A DNA stretch of 64,000 nt from Nocardia australiensis. GTDB taxonomy: Bacteria; Actinomycetota; Actinomycetes; Mycobacteriales; Mycobacteriaceae. Under the pieces are notes generated by a model. That model did not search any database. It had not been told where the DNA came from and saw only the letters and a list, made by a program, of their open reading frames with translations. Position 1 is the stretch's first letter, and the number at the start of each line of letters is the position of its first letter. Both the position numbers and the translations under genes were made by a program. Below are positions 7,855-17,687 of the stretch, piece by piece. The DNA is taken from contig NZ_JAJFZM010000002.1 of assembly GCF_020733705.1 (NCBI RefSeq), forward strand, positions 62,001-126,000, read 5' to 3'.

Positions 7855-8955
7855 TCATACCGTGGCGGCCACGTATCCGTGGGCTTCGGCGACTTCGGCG
7901 GACAAAAGCGCCCCGTCGTGGGTGCTCAGGCCCTGGTCGAGACCGCAAATCGTACTGGTCGCTGCTTCCCAACCACGGTCAGCAAGCGCGACTACATACG
8001 GGAGGGTGGCGTTGGTCAGCGCATAGGTCGAGGTGCGAGGGACGGCGCCGGGCATATTGGCCACGCAGTAGAAGACGGACCCGTGCACCTGGTATGTGGG
8101 CTCGGCATGCGTGGTGGGACGCGAGTCCTCGAAGCAGCCGCCCTGATCGATGGCGATGTCGACGAGCACCGAGCCTGGCTTCATCCGGGAGACCAGGTCG
8201 TTCGTCACCAGTTTGGGGGCCTTGGCGCCGGGGACGAGGACCGCGCCGATGACCAGGTCTGCCTCGAGGACAGCCTGTTCGAGTTCGAGGCTATTGGAGG
8301 TGATCGTCTTGACTTGGCCGTGGTACAGCGCGTCGATGTCGCGGAGACGGGCGATGGACAGGTCGAGGACGGTGACATCGGCCTGCATGCCGTATGCGAC
8401 GGCGATCGCGTTCTTGCCGGATACTCCGGCGCCGATGACGACGACCTTCGCCGGTCGTACGCCGGGTACGCCGCCCATGAGGACGCCGCGGCCCCCTCCA
8501 TGGCGCATCAGGTTGTAGGCGCCGGCCTGCGAGGCGAGGCGGCCGGCGACCTCGCTCATCGGGGCGAGCAGCGGAAGCGAGCCGTCGCTACCGAGGACCG
8601 TCTCGTATGCGATCGAGGTGGTCCCGGACGTGAGGAGTGCGTCGGTGCAGTCTTTCGAGGCGGCCAGATGCAGGTAGGTGAACAGCACCTGATCCCGGCG
8701 TAGGCGGGAGTACTCCTCGGGGATGGGCTCTTTGACCTTGAGTAGCAGGTCGCTGGTCTCCCAGACCTGGTCTGCGGTCGAGAGGACCTGGGCACCTGAG
8801 GCCGTGAAGTCCTCGTCGGAGAAGGAGGATCCGAGGCCAGCGCCGGTCTCGATGGCCACTTTGTGGCCGCGCCCGACCAGTTCGTGCACACCGGCGGGGG
8901 TAATGGCGACTCGGTACTCATGGTTCTTGATCTCGCGGGGGATCCCGACTCTCAC
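7855..8955 (-). CDS. ald: Alanine dehydrogenase
   Basis: A 366-residue NAD-dependent L-alanine dehydrogenase (alanine + NAD+ to pyruvate + NH4+ + NADH). The N-terminus [20 protein letters not shown] is the family signature. Lys75 (KVKEP) and His96 (YLHLA) fall at the expected active-site positions, and [13 protein letters not shown] is the Rossmann loop. The start is GTG at 8955, 7 nt after AAGGAG. In mycobacteria ald is induced by alanine and on hypoxic or nutrient-starved growth through AldR; here the divergent aldR is a remnant and a strong hairpin sits in the 5' leader. A CycA-like permease lies nearby. Confidence 0.95.
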   Translation of the reverse strand: MRVGIPREIKNHEYRVAITPAGVHELVGRGHKVAIETGAGLGSSFSDEDFTASGAQVLSTADQVWETSDLLLKVKEPIPEEYSRLRRDQVLFTYLHLAASKDCTDALLTSGTTSIAYETVLGSDGSLPLLAPMSEVAGRLASQAGAYNLMRHGGGRGVLMGGVPGVRPAKVVVIGAGVSGKNAIAVAYGMQADVTVLDLSIARLRDIDALYHGQVKTITSNSLELEQAVLEADLVIGAVLVPGAKAPKLVTNDLVSRMKPGSVLVDIAIDQGGCFEDSRPTTHAEPTYQVHGSVFYCVANMPGAVPRTSTYALTNATLPYVVALADRGWEAATSTICGLDQGLSTHDGALLSAEVAEAHGYVAATV

Positions 8956-8981
8956 GTCATGCTCCTTTGGTTTTAAGGGCC

Positions 8982-9004
8982 CCCAGCACCGCGATGGTGC
9001 TGGG
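8982..9004 (-). promoter_or_regulatory. Strong stem-loop in the ald 5' leader
   Basis: CCCAGCACC (8982-8990) pairs perfectly with GGTGCTGGG (8996-9004) across a 5-nt loop. It ends 26 nt before the ald start, just upstream of the Shine-Dalgarno. It could be an attenuator, a terminator of upstream transcription or an mRNA-stability element. Confidence 0.6.
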
Positions 9005-9153
9005 CTGATCAGGGCGGTTGGTCGATAAGTTCGACCGGCATGAAATAATCCTGAAGAAACGTCGAGCGTTTGCCAATATTTGGGAACATAATTCTATGAT
9101 TCGCCATAATGGATAACGATGATTCGACTGCCGCGGCCTCTGGGGTCATCCGA

Positions 9154-9260
9154 ATGAACGATGTTCGGCGAGCGACCCCCTTGACGACATCGACCGGATC
9201 CTTCTCGACCAGCTCTTGCACGACGCGCGCATCCCCAACAACGCCCTTGCCGCGCTCGAG
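9154..9260 (+). pseudogene. aldR (Lrp/AsnC-type regulator) remnant
   Basis: In one frame the text reads PLDDIDRILLDQLLHDARIP then NNALAA, the HTH opening of Lrp/AsnC regulators such as AldR. The frame has no start codon and is out of register with the nearby ATG at 9154. Beyond NNALAA the homology is lost; no ligand-binding domain is present. The position, divergent from ald, is that of aldR. Confidence 0.75.
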
Positions 9261-9896
9261 CACCCGCGCCCCCGGCGCCGACCCGTCGAATCCAGGCGGG
9301 ATACAACCTCGCAGCAGCACTGAGCTGCGACGCGGCGTTGGAGTCCGCGATGTTCCCCGTCGCCGGACGTGAGGAAGTTCGTTGTCGAGCCCGTGTTGCA
9401 TCCCGTCCCCCTTGCCTCTACAGTGTGATGCGCGGCACGCCGGCGGGCGGTTGGGGTGCTGTGGACAATTCCAGATGCCGTTCAGTCGCGGCGAGAGAGT
9501 CCAGCCAGATCAGCACACCTTCCCGGAAACGGCCAGGGGGCTGTGGTGGGCGCCGAAGGAGCAACTCCTCCCGGGAATCTCTCAGGTCCATGACAGAGCG
9601 GAAAGATCCACTCACCGCGGCGCCACTGAATAGCGTCGGCCAATCGGAGGAGTACCGCCCCATCTACCACCAACATCGCGCGTGTAGGACCAAGCCTGCG
9701 ATTCGCAGCTGATCAAATCCGTCCTCGGAACCACCGCGCGATCCTCGCACTCTCGAAAATTCGATACCGCCCTCCTCGCGCGACCTCATCGATCTCGATC
9801 GGGCTGTCCCACAACGGCTTCGGTCCCATCCTTGGCATCGGCGTGCTATCACGCGCCCAGGCAACCGCCGTGCGATCCCACCCCCAAGGAGCACCC
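9261..9896. other. Mostly non-coding stretch with one doubtful small ORF
   Basis: Nothing beyond the ORF at 9418-9663 (minus) looks coding. A Shine-Dalgarno (AAGGAG) for the permease lies at its right end. Confidence 0.4.
9418..9663 (-). CDS. Possible small protein (81 aa), unassigned
   Basis: An 81-codon ATG frame with mixed composition and motifs such as REGVLIWLDSLAATERHLEL that look protein-like. No family is recognised and the Shine-Dalgarno is weak. It could be a degraded gene fragment. Confidence 0.3.
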   Translation of the reverse strand: MGRYSSDWPTLFSGAAVSGSFRSVMDLRDSREELLLRRPPQPPGRFREGVLIWLDSLAATERHLELSTAPQPPAGVPRITL

Positions 9897-11369
9897 GTGC
9901 CCGACAATATCGAGCCCATCGTCGCGTCTCCCGCGCCGACCACCACAGCAGCAGGATCCGCCGAGCTGCACGAGCCGGGGTTGTCCCGGCAGCTGTCGAA
10001 CCGGCACATCCAGCTGATCGCGATCGGCGGCGCGATCGGCACGGGCCTGTTCATGGGCTCCGGTAAGACCATTTCCCTGGCCGGTCCGTCGGTGATCTTC
10101 GTCTACATGATCATCGGCACGATGCTGTTCTTCCTCATGCGGGCGATGGGCGAGCTGCTGCTGTCGAACAGCTCATACAAGTCGTTCTCCGATTTCGCGG
10201 CGGACCTGCTAGGGCCATGGGCGGGTTTCTTCACGGGGTGGACATACTGGTTCTGCTGGATCGTCACCGGGATCGCCGACGTCGTCGCAATCGCAGGCTA
10301 TGTGTCCTATTGGTGGGGTTCGCTGCCGTTGTGGATCCCGGCGCTGGCGGCGGTCACGCTGCTGATCGGGCTGAACCTGCCGACGGTCAAGGCGTTCGGC
10401 GAGACCGAGTTCTGGTTCGCGCTGATCAAGATCGTCGCGATCGTCGGGCTGATCGTGGTCGGGCTCGCGATGGTCTTCACCCACTTCACGGCGCCGGGCG
10501 GTGCGGAGGCCTCGTTCGCGAACATGTGGAACGACGGTGGGATGTTCCCGACCGGGATCATGGGCTTCGTCGCCGGATTCCAGATCGCGACGTTCGCGTT
10601 CGTCGGTATCGAACTCGTCGGCACCACCGCGGCCGAGGCCAAGGACCCCGAGAAGAACCTCCCCAAGGCGATCAACTCGATCCCGGTCCGGGTGATGCTG
10701 TTCTACGTGGTCGCGCTCGCCGTGATCATGTCGGTCACCCCGTGGCGCGAGATCGTTGCCGATCGCAGCCCGTTCGTGGCGATGTTCGCCCTCGCCGGCC
10801 TCGGGATCGCCGCGTCGGTGATCAACTTCGTGGTGCTCACCTCGGCGTCGTCGTCGGCGAACTCGGGCATCTACTCGACCTCCCGGATGGTGTACGGCCT
10901 GGCCCAGGAGGGCGATGCGCCGGCCGCGTTCGGCAGGCTGACCTCTCGGCGGGTGCCGGCGAACGCGCTATATCTGTCGGGGGTGTTCCTGCTCGCCGGT
11001 GTGGTGATGGTGGTGGTGGGCGACTCGATCGTCGAGGCGTTCACGCTCGTGACGACGATCTCGTCGCTGTGCTTCATATTCGTGTGGTCGATCATCCTGG
11101 TCAGCTACATCGTCTATCGCCGGCGCCGCCCGCACCTGCACGAGGCGTCCGCCTTCAAGATGCCAGGCGGCGTGCCGATGTGCTATGTGGTGTTGGCCTT
11201 CTTCGGCTTCCTGATCTGGGCGTTCACCCAGAAGACGGACACCCTGCACGCGCTGCTCATCACCCCGGTCTGGTTTGCGATCCTCGGCGTGGCGTGGGCG
11301 ATCCTGCGCCGTCGGCCCGTGCAGATGGCGCGGGCGGCCGCGTTCAACGCCGAGTCCGGCGAGCGGTGA
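9897..11369 (+). CDS. cycA: APC-family amino acid permease, CycA-like
   Basis: A 490-residue transporter with about 12 membrane segments and the APC signature IAIGGAIGTGLFMGSGKTI in segment 1, followed by LSNSSYKSFSDFA. It resembles the D-serine/D-alanine/glycine permeases (CycA) and the AnsP branch. The GTG at 9897 follows AAGGAG by 5 nt and is preferred over an ATG-started extension of 18 residues. It lies near ald, which would use imported alanine after racemisation. Substrate is inferred from family resemblance. Confidence 0.8.
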   Translation: MPDNIEPIVASPAPTTTAAGSAELHEPGLSRQLSNRHIQLIAIGGAIGTGLFMGSGKTISLAGPSVIFVYMIIGTMLFFLMRAMGELLLSNSSYKSFSDFAADLLGPWAGFFTGWTYWFCWIVTGIADVVAIAGYVSYWWGSLPLWIPALAAVTLLIGLNLPTVKAFGETEFWFALIKIVAIVGLIVVGLAMVFTHFTAPGGAEASFANMWNDGGMFPTGIMGFVAGFQIATFAFVGIELVGTTAAEAKDPEKNLPKAINSIPVRVMLFYVVALAVIMSVTPWREIVADRSPFVAMFALAGLGIAASVINFVVLTSASSSANSGIYSTSRMVYGLAQEGDAPAAFGRLTSRRVPANALYLSGVFLLAGVVMVVVGDSIVEAFTLVTTISSLCFIFVWSIILVSYIVYRRRRPHLHEASAFKMPGGVPMCYVVLAFFGFLIWAFTQKTDTLHALLITPVWFAILGVAWAILRRRPVQMARAAAFNAESGER

Positions 11370-11448
11370 CCTCACGCGGGGTGGGCGTCGTGCCGGTGCG
11401 CAAGGCCCCGCCCGCAACGACGTCCAGCCCCGAGGTCGAATCTCGAGC

Positions 11449-14400
11449 TCAGAGCAGTTCGAGCAACTGCAGGTTGGTGACGTATTTGACGATGATCGGC
11501 GGCGAGATGTGGGGGATGTCTTTGTCCGCACCGATCTTCACTCGCTGCACCGCGGAACGGAATCGCTCGGTGGGTGCGACAGACCCGCGGATCGGCTTTT
11601 CGGGTCGTTGATAGTTGTGCAATAGCGGCAGTAGCGAGTGCTGACGCTGGCGTTCCGGCAACGTGCGCATGGCTGTCTCGAACCGCCCCAACCAGGCGCT
11701 GTAGTCGGGGATGCGCTGGATCGAGTAGCCGGCGTCGATCAGCCAGTCGACGTATTCGTCGAGCCCGATACCGTCGTCATAAGGGTTCATCACGTGGTAG
11801 GTCTCGTACCGGTCCACCACCTGTTCGCCGAGCGTGGTGATCGCCTCGGCGATGAAATCAACCGGCAGTCCGTCGTAGTGTGCACGCTGTCGATTGCCGT
11901 CCGGGGCGGTCTCATAGAACGACCCAGGCGCGATGCCGGTGGTCATGAGGCTCAACATCATCCGGGTGAACATGTCCGGGAGGTTGAGCTGTCCCGCGTA
12001 CTCGGTGCCCGCGAGGATCATGTCGCAGCGGAAGACCGCCACCGGCAGTCCGCACAGATCGTTGGCTTCCCGTAGCAGCACCTCCCCGGCCCACTTGCTG
12101 TTGGAGTAGCCGTTGGCGTAGCTGTCGTCGACCTTGCGTGTCGGGCTGATGACGCGGATGTCGGCGTCCTCGGTATAAGCCGCTGGTTCGATCTGGTCGC
12201 CCACGCCGATGGTCGATACATACGTGAACGGCTTCAGCTTCGTGGTGAGTGCGATGCGGATCAGCTCGGCGGTGCCCAGCACGTTGGGGCCGAACAGTTG
12301 GCTATATGGCAGGACGTGGTTGACCAGCGCCGCGGGATCGACGATCAGATCGACCGTGTCGGCCAACCGCTGCCATGCCTGTTGATCGAGACCGAGGTCT
12401 GGTTCGCTCTTGTCGCCCGCGATGACCTCCAGATGGTCGGCGGCCAATTCCCGGTAGTGCCGCAACAGCTTCGGATCGCCGCTGTCGAAGGTCTTGTCCA
12501 GGCGGTCACGGGCCGCCGTGTCGTCCTTCGCCCGCACCAGACAAATCAGCTTGCCGCCGACGAAGGACAACCGTTCCAGCCATCGCAGAGCCAGGTACCG
12601 GCCGAGGAAGCCGCTCGCGCCGGTCAACAGCACAGTCCGCACCTCGCCGCTCGGGCGTGGCAGCGTGGGGGCGGCGGCCAGCGTCTCGGCGTCGATGAAC
12701 TTGTCCAGCGTGAGATCACGTGCGTGCACCTCAGTGGCATCGTTGCCGTGCACCCTCACGAAGGTGGGTCGTTTCAGGTCGGACGTCCGCTCTGTCTCGA
12801 TGTAGTCGGCGAGGAATTGCAGATCAGTCGCCGGGCTCACGATGACGCCCACCGGCACATCGATGTCGAAGATCTCGTGCAGCAGGTTGGCGAATGACAA
12901 CGCGGACAAGGAGTCTCCACCCAGGTCGGCGAAGTGCGCGTCGGGCCGCAGATCAACGGTCGAAGCGCCTAGCAGTGCGCCCGCGGTCCGGCTGATCGTC
13001 TCCAGTACCGGCCGGTCCGCACCGCTGCGCCGCAGTTCCCGCAACTCGTCAGCCCGACCTTCGGCCAGCTCGGTGTAGAGCCGTTCCAGACGCTCGCCAT
13101 AACGCTCTTTGAGCTTGGGCCGCGCCAGTTTGCGAATGCCGGTGAGCAGGCCGTTCTCGAGCGTGAACGGCGTTGTCTCGATGAGGAAGCCGCGAGGTAC
13201 CTCATAGGACTGCAGTTCGGCTGTTCTCGCGACCTCTTGCAGCGAGTCGCTGATGAGTGGCCGCAATGATTCGATATCGCCGCTGGTACGCGACAGCGCG
13301 TCCGCGGTGGGCACGACGACCGCCAGCAGGTAAGAGCGTGCGCTGTTGCCGTAGACATAGGTCTGCCGGATCAGCGGGCTACTGTCGAACACCGCCTCCA
13401 ACTTCGAGACCGTGACGAACTCACCCTGCGAGAGCTTCAGCACGTTGTTGCGGCGGTCGAGGTACACGAGCTGATCGGGACCGACCTCGGCGACGATGTC
13501 TCCGGTGCGGTAGTAGCCGTCCGCGTCGAATACCTCGGCGGTGACCTCCGGCCGTTTGTAGTAGCCGGGGAACAGGTCGTTCGAGTCGACGAGGAGCTCG
13601 CCTCTGGGATGGGGCCGATCGGTGTGGAAGTAGCCGAGATCGGGGACATCGGCCAGTTTGTAGTCGATCACCGGTGGGCGCCGTACCTGTCCATCCACGA
13701 ACAGGGCACCGGCCTCGGTCGAGCCGTAGCCGTCCACCAGATGTAGGTCGAGGTAGGTCTCGACGAACGACTTCATCTCGGCGGACATCGGCGCGGAGCC
13801 GGTCATCGCCGAGACGTACCGCCCGCCGAGAATCTGCTGCCGCTGCTGGGCCGCCACCTCCGCTTCGAGTGTGGCCCGATCAGTGCCGGCGGAAGACTTC
13901 CGGTCCAGTTCGCTCTGGAACTCCTGGAACAGCATGTCCCAGATCCTCGGCACGAAGCTCAACTGGGTGGGCCGCACCAGCGCGAGGTCTTCCAATAGTG
14001 ATGAGAGATCGCTCTTGGCCGCGAAATAGGCGGTGCCGCCGTTGCCGAGTGTCCCGTACAGGATCATCCGGCCCATGACGTGGCTCATCGGCATGAAGTT
14101 GAGCGTGATCGACGGCTCAGCGCTCTGCTGGCCCCACGCCACTCTGGTCGACCTGCGCCAGAAGTTGCCGACCAGCCGCTGGGGGTACATGGCGCCCTTG
14201 GGCGCACCGGTGCTGCCGGAGGTGTAGATCAGCATTGTCAACGGGTCGTCATCGTCGTCGGAAATGAACAACGGTGCGGGTGGTAGCTGCCTCCCGCGTT
14301 CGAGCACATCGGCCAGCGGTTCCACAGCCACCGAGCTGCCCGCTTCCCTCGAGCGCGCCCGAGCGGCTTCGAGCGCCTCGCTCTGGTCGTCCACCTCCGG

Positions 14401-14985
14401 GTGGTAGTCGAACACGACCAGCCGGACGGGCGTGTGGCTGGTCAGCACCAGTTCGACGGCGTCTGCGAGATAGTCGACGCTCGAAGCGATCATGCGGGGC
14501 TCGGTCTCGGCGACGATGGGCTGCAGTTGGGTGACCGGTGCGCTGGTCTGTAGCGGAACGGACACCGCGCCCGCCCGGATCAACGCCAGGTCGACGGTCG
14601 TGTAGTCGACGCTGGTGAAGCCCAGCACGCAGACGCGGTCGCCGGGCCGCACCGAGTGCTCCTGGTCATCGGTCAGGGCGCTCGCGATCGCGCCTGCCCG
14701 GTCCCACACCTCGTGGTATGTGATGGTGTCGAACCTGGGCAGCAGCTCGAGGGAGGTGCGGCCCGTCTGCGGGTCTTCGACGAACTGAACGGCGCGTTTA
14801 CCGAGCGCGGGCCGGTCCGCGTAGCCTTCGACCGCCGTGCGCAAGAGCTGCGGTAATCGCAGTCCGGGTTGCTCCATCGCCGCGATCACCGCCTCGCTGG
14901 GCCTGGCGTCGGTGAACTGCTGGTCCTCGGCGTACAAATCGGCGATGCGACGCTCGAGCCGATCTTCACGAGTATCAGTCGACAT
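11449..14985 (-). CDS. car: Carboxylic acid reductase
   Basis: An 1178-residue three-domain enzyme reducing aryl and aliphatic acids to aldehydes with ATP and NADPH. The adenylation domain (about 1-645) carries [14 protein letters not shown] from Tyr254 and DGYGSTEAG. The carrier domain has [10 protein letters not shown] with Ser692 as the phosphopantetheine site. The reductase domain (about 740-1178) has [10 protein letters not shown] near residue 787 and the YxxxK catalytic pair in [14 protein letters not shown]. Length, domain order and the Leu-Leu C-terminus match the CARs of Nocardia. The ATG at 14985 is preceded by AGGTGG. The phosphopantetheinyl transferase needed for activation is not in the window. 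Confidence 0.97.
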   Translation of the reverse strand: MSTDTREDRLERRIADLYAEDQQFTDARPSEAVIAAMEQPGLRLPQLLRTAVEGYADRPALGKRAVQFVEDPQTGRTSLELLPRFDTITYHEVWDRAGAIASALTDDQEHSVRPGDRVCVLGFTSVDYTTVDLALIRAGAVSVPLQTSAPVTQLQPIVAETEPRMIASSVDYLADAVELVLTSHTPVRLVVFDYHPEVDDQSEALEAARARSREAGSSVAVEPLADVLERGRQLPPAPLFISDDDDDPLTMLIYTSGSTGAPKGAMYPQRLVGNFWRRSTRVAWGQQSAEPSITLNFMPMSHVMGRMILYGTLGNGGTAYFAAKSDLSSLLEDLALVRPTQLSFVPRIWDMLFQEFQSELDRKSSAGTDRATLEAEVAAQQRQQILGGRYVSAMTGSAPMSAEMKSFVETYLDLHLVDGYGSTEAGALFVDGQVRRPPVIDYKLADVPDLGYFHTDRPHPRGELLVDSNDLFPGYYKRPEVTAEVFDADGYYRTGDIVAEVGPDQLVYLDRRNNVLKLSQGEFVTVSKLEAVFDSSPLIRQTYVYGNSARSYLLAVVVPTADALSRTSGDIESLRPLISDSLQEVARTAELQSYEVPRGFLIETTPFTLENGLLTGIRKLARPKLKERYGERLERLYTELAEGRADELRELRRSGADRPVLETISRTAGALLGASTVDLRPDAHFADLGGDSLSALSFANLLHEIFDIDVPVGVIVSPATDLQFLADYIETERTSDLKRPTFVRVHGNDATEVHARDLTLDKFIDAETLAAAPTLPRPSGEVRTVLLTGASGFLGRYLALRWLERLSFVGGKLICLVRAKDDTAARDRLDKTFDSGDPKLLRHYRELAADHLEVIAGDKSEPDLGLDQQAWQRLADTVDLIVDPAALVNHVLPYSQLFGPNVLGTAELIRIALTTKLKPFTYVSTIGVGDQIEPAAYTEDADIRVISPTRKVDDSYANGYSNSKWAGEVLLREANDLCGLPVAVFRCDMILAGTEYAGQLNLPDMFTRMMLSLMTTGIAPGSFYETAPDGNRQRAHYDGLPVDFIAEAITTLGEQVVDRYETYHVMNPYDDGIGLDEYVDWLIDAGYSIQRIPDYSAWLGRFETAMRTLPERQRQHSLLPLLHNYQRPEKPIRGSVAPTERFRSAVQRVKIGADKDIPHISPPIIVKYVTNLQLLELL

Positions 14986-15292
14986 GATGAGTCCACCTGC
15001 CTCTATTCGCTACCGGTGCCTTGCCCGTCCCCGACACCGTCGTCATATAGGTCAGTCTCTTCCGCATGATGGCACTCCCTTCAGCAGCCCTATCGGAACT
15101 CACTCCAGCATTGCCCTCCACCGCATCCTCGTTGTTATCGCTGACACCCATCGAACTTCCTACCCACCAGCCCGAACCAGCTGGTACCCGACAACACCAC
15201 CCCTTACTGACAACCACACACCTGATGGCCTGGATTCCCACATAGCGCGTCTGTCGGGACTGTGGGTTCAGCGGTGGTTTCGGCGCTGGCTC
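14986..15292. other. Intergenic region upstream of car
   Basis: An ATG frame on the minus strand (MRKRLTYMTTVSGTGKAP, 30 codons, ending at 14975) overlaps the car start by 11 nt and could be a leader peptide, but its Shine-Dalgarno is not clear. No other feature was recognised. Confidence 0.3.
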
Positions 15293-15727
15293 TTATGAGC
15301 CCGGTACCTCGGGTTCGCGCCGCCAGGGTGCACGCACTTCCCGCAGGCTGGGCGCGCCCGGCACCAGGTCGGGCAGGTCCGGCATCGCATCGGCTCCCGC
15401 GGTGATCGGGGCGGTGATCGTCTGGTTCTGCTCGTTTGCCAGCCGCGCCGCGTTCTGTCCCGCCTCGGTGACAGCTCGGCCCAGCTTCTCCGGAGTACTG
15501 CGAAACGCCTCCTGGGCGAACTGGACATCGGTGAGGACACCGGCGCCGTCCACGGTGACGGTGACCAAACCGTCGGCCGAACTCGCCGTAGCCCGCACCG
15601 TGGCCAGCTGCTCATACACCTCGGTCACTTGCGCACGCTGCTCCGCAAGCGCGTCCAGGATGAATTCGACCTGGTTGCGCATCCCGAAGTTGGCCGAGCG
15701 CAACCCATCGCGCTCCCATTGCTCCAT
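15293..15727 (-). CDS. YbaB/EbfC-like DNA-binding family protein
   Basis: A 144-residue protein with the YbaB-type plan: a helical start (about 15-50), a beta core with DGLVTVTVDGAGVLTDVQF (about 52-70), then a helix and a Pro-rich tail. AAGGAG precedes the ATG, and it starts 6 nt after the stop of the immunity-like gene, so the two form an operon. YbaB-like proteins of this kind recur beside WXG100 toxin genes in Nocardia and Rhodococcus, where their role is unclear. Confidence 0.75.
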   Translation of the reverse strand: MEQWERDGLRSANFGMRNQVEFILDALAEQRAQVTEVYEQLATVRATASSADGLVTVTVDGAGVLTDVQFAQEAFRSTPEKLGRAVTEAGQNAARLANEQNQTITAPITAGADAMPDLPDLVPGAPSLREVRAPWRREPEVPGS

Positions 15728-15733
15728 CGGTAA

Positions 15734-17146
15734 CTACTCCTTCGAACCTGATCCGGCTACCGAACCATGGCGTTCGGCGAACCGCTGCCTGAAGTCGGCG
15801 ATGTAAATCCCGGGAGCGATGGACGACGACGAGGGCTCGAGCACCCCATCGTCACCGATGTAGAAGATCGCTCTGCCGATGGCGATTTCCCCCTCGGTCA
15901 CCGGCACATACACCATCCACCCGACCTCGAACCGGTTGGCAACCAACTGGGACAACGGATATCCCGAAGTATCCAGCCCGCGTCCGGTGATGTAGTCCCG
16001 CACTCGAGCGATCGCCGCTGCCGCCGGCATCGGCTCCGGCGACGTCGATACCAGCCCCGCCGATGAATACTGGTAGAGCGCACCGTCGATATCGAAGCGC
16101 CCGTCATCGCCGAACACATCGACCAGCGTCGCACGCGTCACCGAGCCCATCTCGGCGGCAGCCAACAGCGCCGCGATCGCCTCCGACATATCGTCGCCCG
16201 AAACGTCGGTGACCAGCCTCGCGAGGATCCCTGCCGCGGTATCACCCGTCCACACAGCAGGCACCGCCGCAGCGCAATCACTGGCACCGGGGGACTGCCC
16301 CCGATACCACCGCCCCGCCTCCCACCAGTAGCAGAACGACAGCAACCCCGATGCCGCTCGCGGATCCAGAACGGAGTCGGCCACCCAATCCGGCGCCCCC
16401 GCATAGAGTTTCGGCATCGGCGCGCCACCGTTGTACACGGCATCCAACGTGGGCGCATTCCACACCCCACCCGACAACACGGCCCGCCCCGCGGGCAGTG
16501 CATGCAACGTCGACCCACCCCGCTTGGACCCCTCGAACTTGCCGCTCCACGGCAGCATCCGCGGCCCCCAATCCGACCCGGCCGCAACAAATGCCGCCGA
16601 GATCGTCGCCCACCGCGCCCACATCACCGGGAACGGCGGAAACTCGTTCTCCGCCAACACCGCCCATACCTGGTCGGTCCGATCGGCCCGAGCCTGGGCC
16701 GCGGCCTCTTGCGGAGAGCGCGATTGCCGATCCCCGTGGCCGATATAAGCGGCCAGCCACACCGGCACCTTGCCGCGCGGATACGCCTCGAGGTCCGCGC
16801 GATACGCCTCCGGAGTGAACATCTGCCCGGGCGGGAACGGGTCGTCGCCGTAGTCGTAGTCGATCTCTATGGCCCCGGAGCTGGACAACACGACCGACAT
16901 GCGCCACCACGGTCCCGAATCGGTCGTCGCCGCGGCCACCCGCAGTTCCCGGACGAGATCGAGCATCGACTCCGGCGTATTCATCGGAACTGCCTGCGCA
17001 CCATCGGAATACACAACGCTGGCGATTTCCCCCGCCACGGTGACCGCGAAGACCGCATCCGCTCGCTGCCACCCCGCAGGCCCGTGTTCCGCGAGTGCGC
17101 GGGCGATGGGGTGTTCGGCGGTCAGCCCGCCCGCTTCGTCTGCCAT
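15734..17146 (-). CDS. Two-domain immunity-like protein (YezG/DUF600-like plus YrhB/Imm35-like)
   Basis: A 470-residue soluble protein. Residues about 75-140 carry WWRMSVVLSSSGAIEIDYDY and then a DPFPPGQ loop, resembling YezG/DUF600 immunity proteins. The C-terminal 110 residues (VGWMVYVPVTEGEI, then IGDDGVLEPSSSS) resemble YrhB/Imm35-type domains. The ATG at 17146 has GGAG 7 nt upstream and is preferred over a start 11 codons earlier. It pairs with the YbaB-like gene and lies beside the giant toxin locus, so protection against a papain-fold or other effector is inferred. The middle section is unassigned. Confidence 0.6.
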   Translation of the reverse strand: MADEAGGLTAEHPIARALAEHGPAGWQRADAVFAVTVAGEIASVVYSDGAQAVPMNTPESMLDLVRELRVAAATTDSGPWWRMSVVLSSSGAIEIDYDYGDDPFPPGQMFTPEAYRADLEAYPRGKVPVWLAAYIGHGDRQSRSPQEAAAQARADRTDQVWAVLAENEFPPFPVMWARWATISAAFVAAGSDWGPRMLPWSGKFEGSKRGGSTLHALPAGRAVLSGGVWNAPTLDAVYNGGAPMPKLYAGAPDWVADSVLDPRAASGLLSFCYWWEAGRWYRGQSPGASDCAAAVPAVWTGDTAAGILARLVTDVSGDDMSEAIAALLAAAEMGSVTRATLVDVFGDDGRFDIDGALYQYSSAGLVSTSPEPMPAAAAIARVRDYITGRGLDTSGYPLSQLVANRFEVGWMVYVPVTEGEIAIGRAIFYIGDDGVLEPSSSSIAPGIYIADFRQRFAERHGSVAGSGSKE

Positions 17147-17370
17147 GGTTCTCCTCATCCTGATGCCGGAATGGCGCATCGCCTGCTGCCCGGCAACTCA
17201 GAAAGCCGCATACTTCCACAAAGTCTATTTGGCAGGCAGGTGAACCACAGCTCCCCCTGGGCTGATTCGATTGCCCCTCGTTCCACGAGTCGTTCCACTG
17301 GACACCGCCGGGGTGTGGGCCGAAATCCGTGTGCTGAATAGGTTTCCGGTACGGTTTCGCGGTGGTGATG

Positions 17371-17658
17371 TCAGGCGAGACGTCGATGAGGGAGGCCAAG
17401 GGCGCGGACGACGTCGGTGATGTCGAGGACGTTGTGGAAAATCACCAGGGTGGCCGGCAGGGTGTTGAACTTGACCAGCTTCTCCTGCTCGTCGGCTGGA
17501 CCATCACCGCCGACCAGCTCGCCGCGCTCTCGCCTGACCTACGCGCCCACATCAGCCGGTTCGGCGCCGCCGCTACCGACGAACTCACCCACCAACCCGA
17601 CCCGTTCGGCCCGACGCTCACCGAGGGCGACTTCACCACCGTTGACCTCGCTGCCTGA
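17371..17658 (+). pseudogene. Tn3-family transposase C-terminal remnant with an internal inversion
   Basis: The plus strand from 17494 reads GWTITADQLAALSPDLRAHI then SRFGAAATDEL and ends at a stop at 17658, the C-terminus of Tn3-family TnpA. The part that should precede it (EKLVKFNTLPATLVIFHNVL and DITDVVRAL) is on the minus strand from 17493 down to about 17399, directly abutting. The two halves join correctly only if the small segment is flipped. No rest of the transposase and no terminal inverted repeat is visible. Confidence 0.75.
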
Positions 17659-17687
17659 CAGCCCGATCACAGCGACAGGAAACCTCG

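Noticed and set aside
10217..11611. A 464-codon plus-strand frame
   Set aside because: Shadow of the CycA-like permease in another frame, extremely Arg/Asp-rich.
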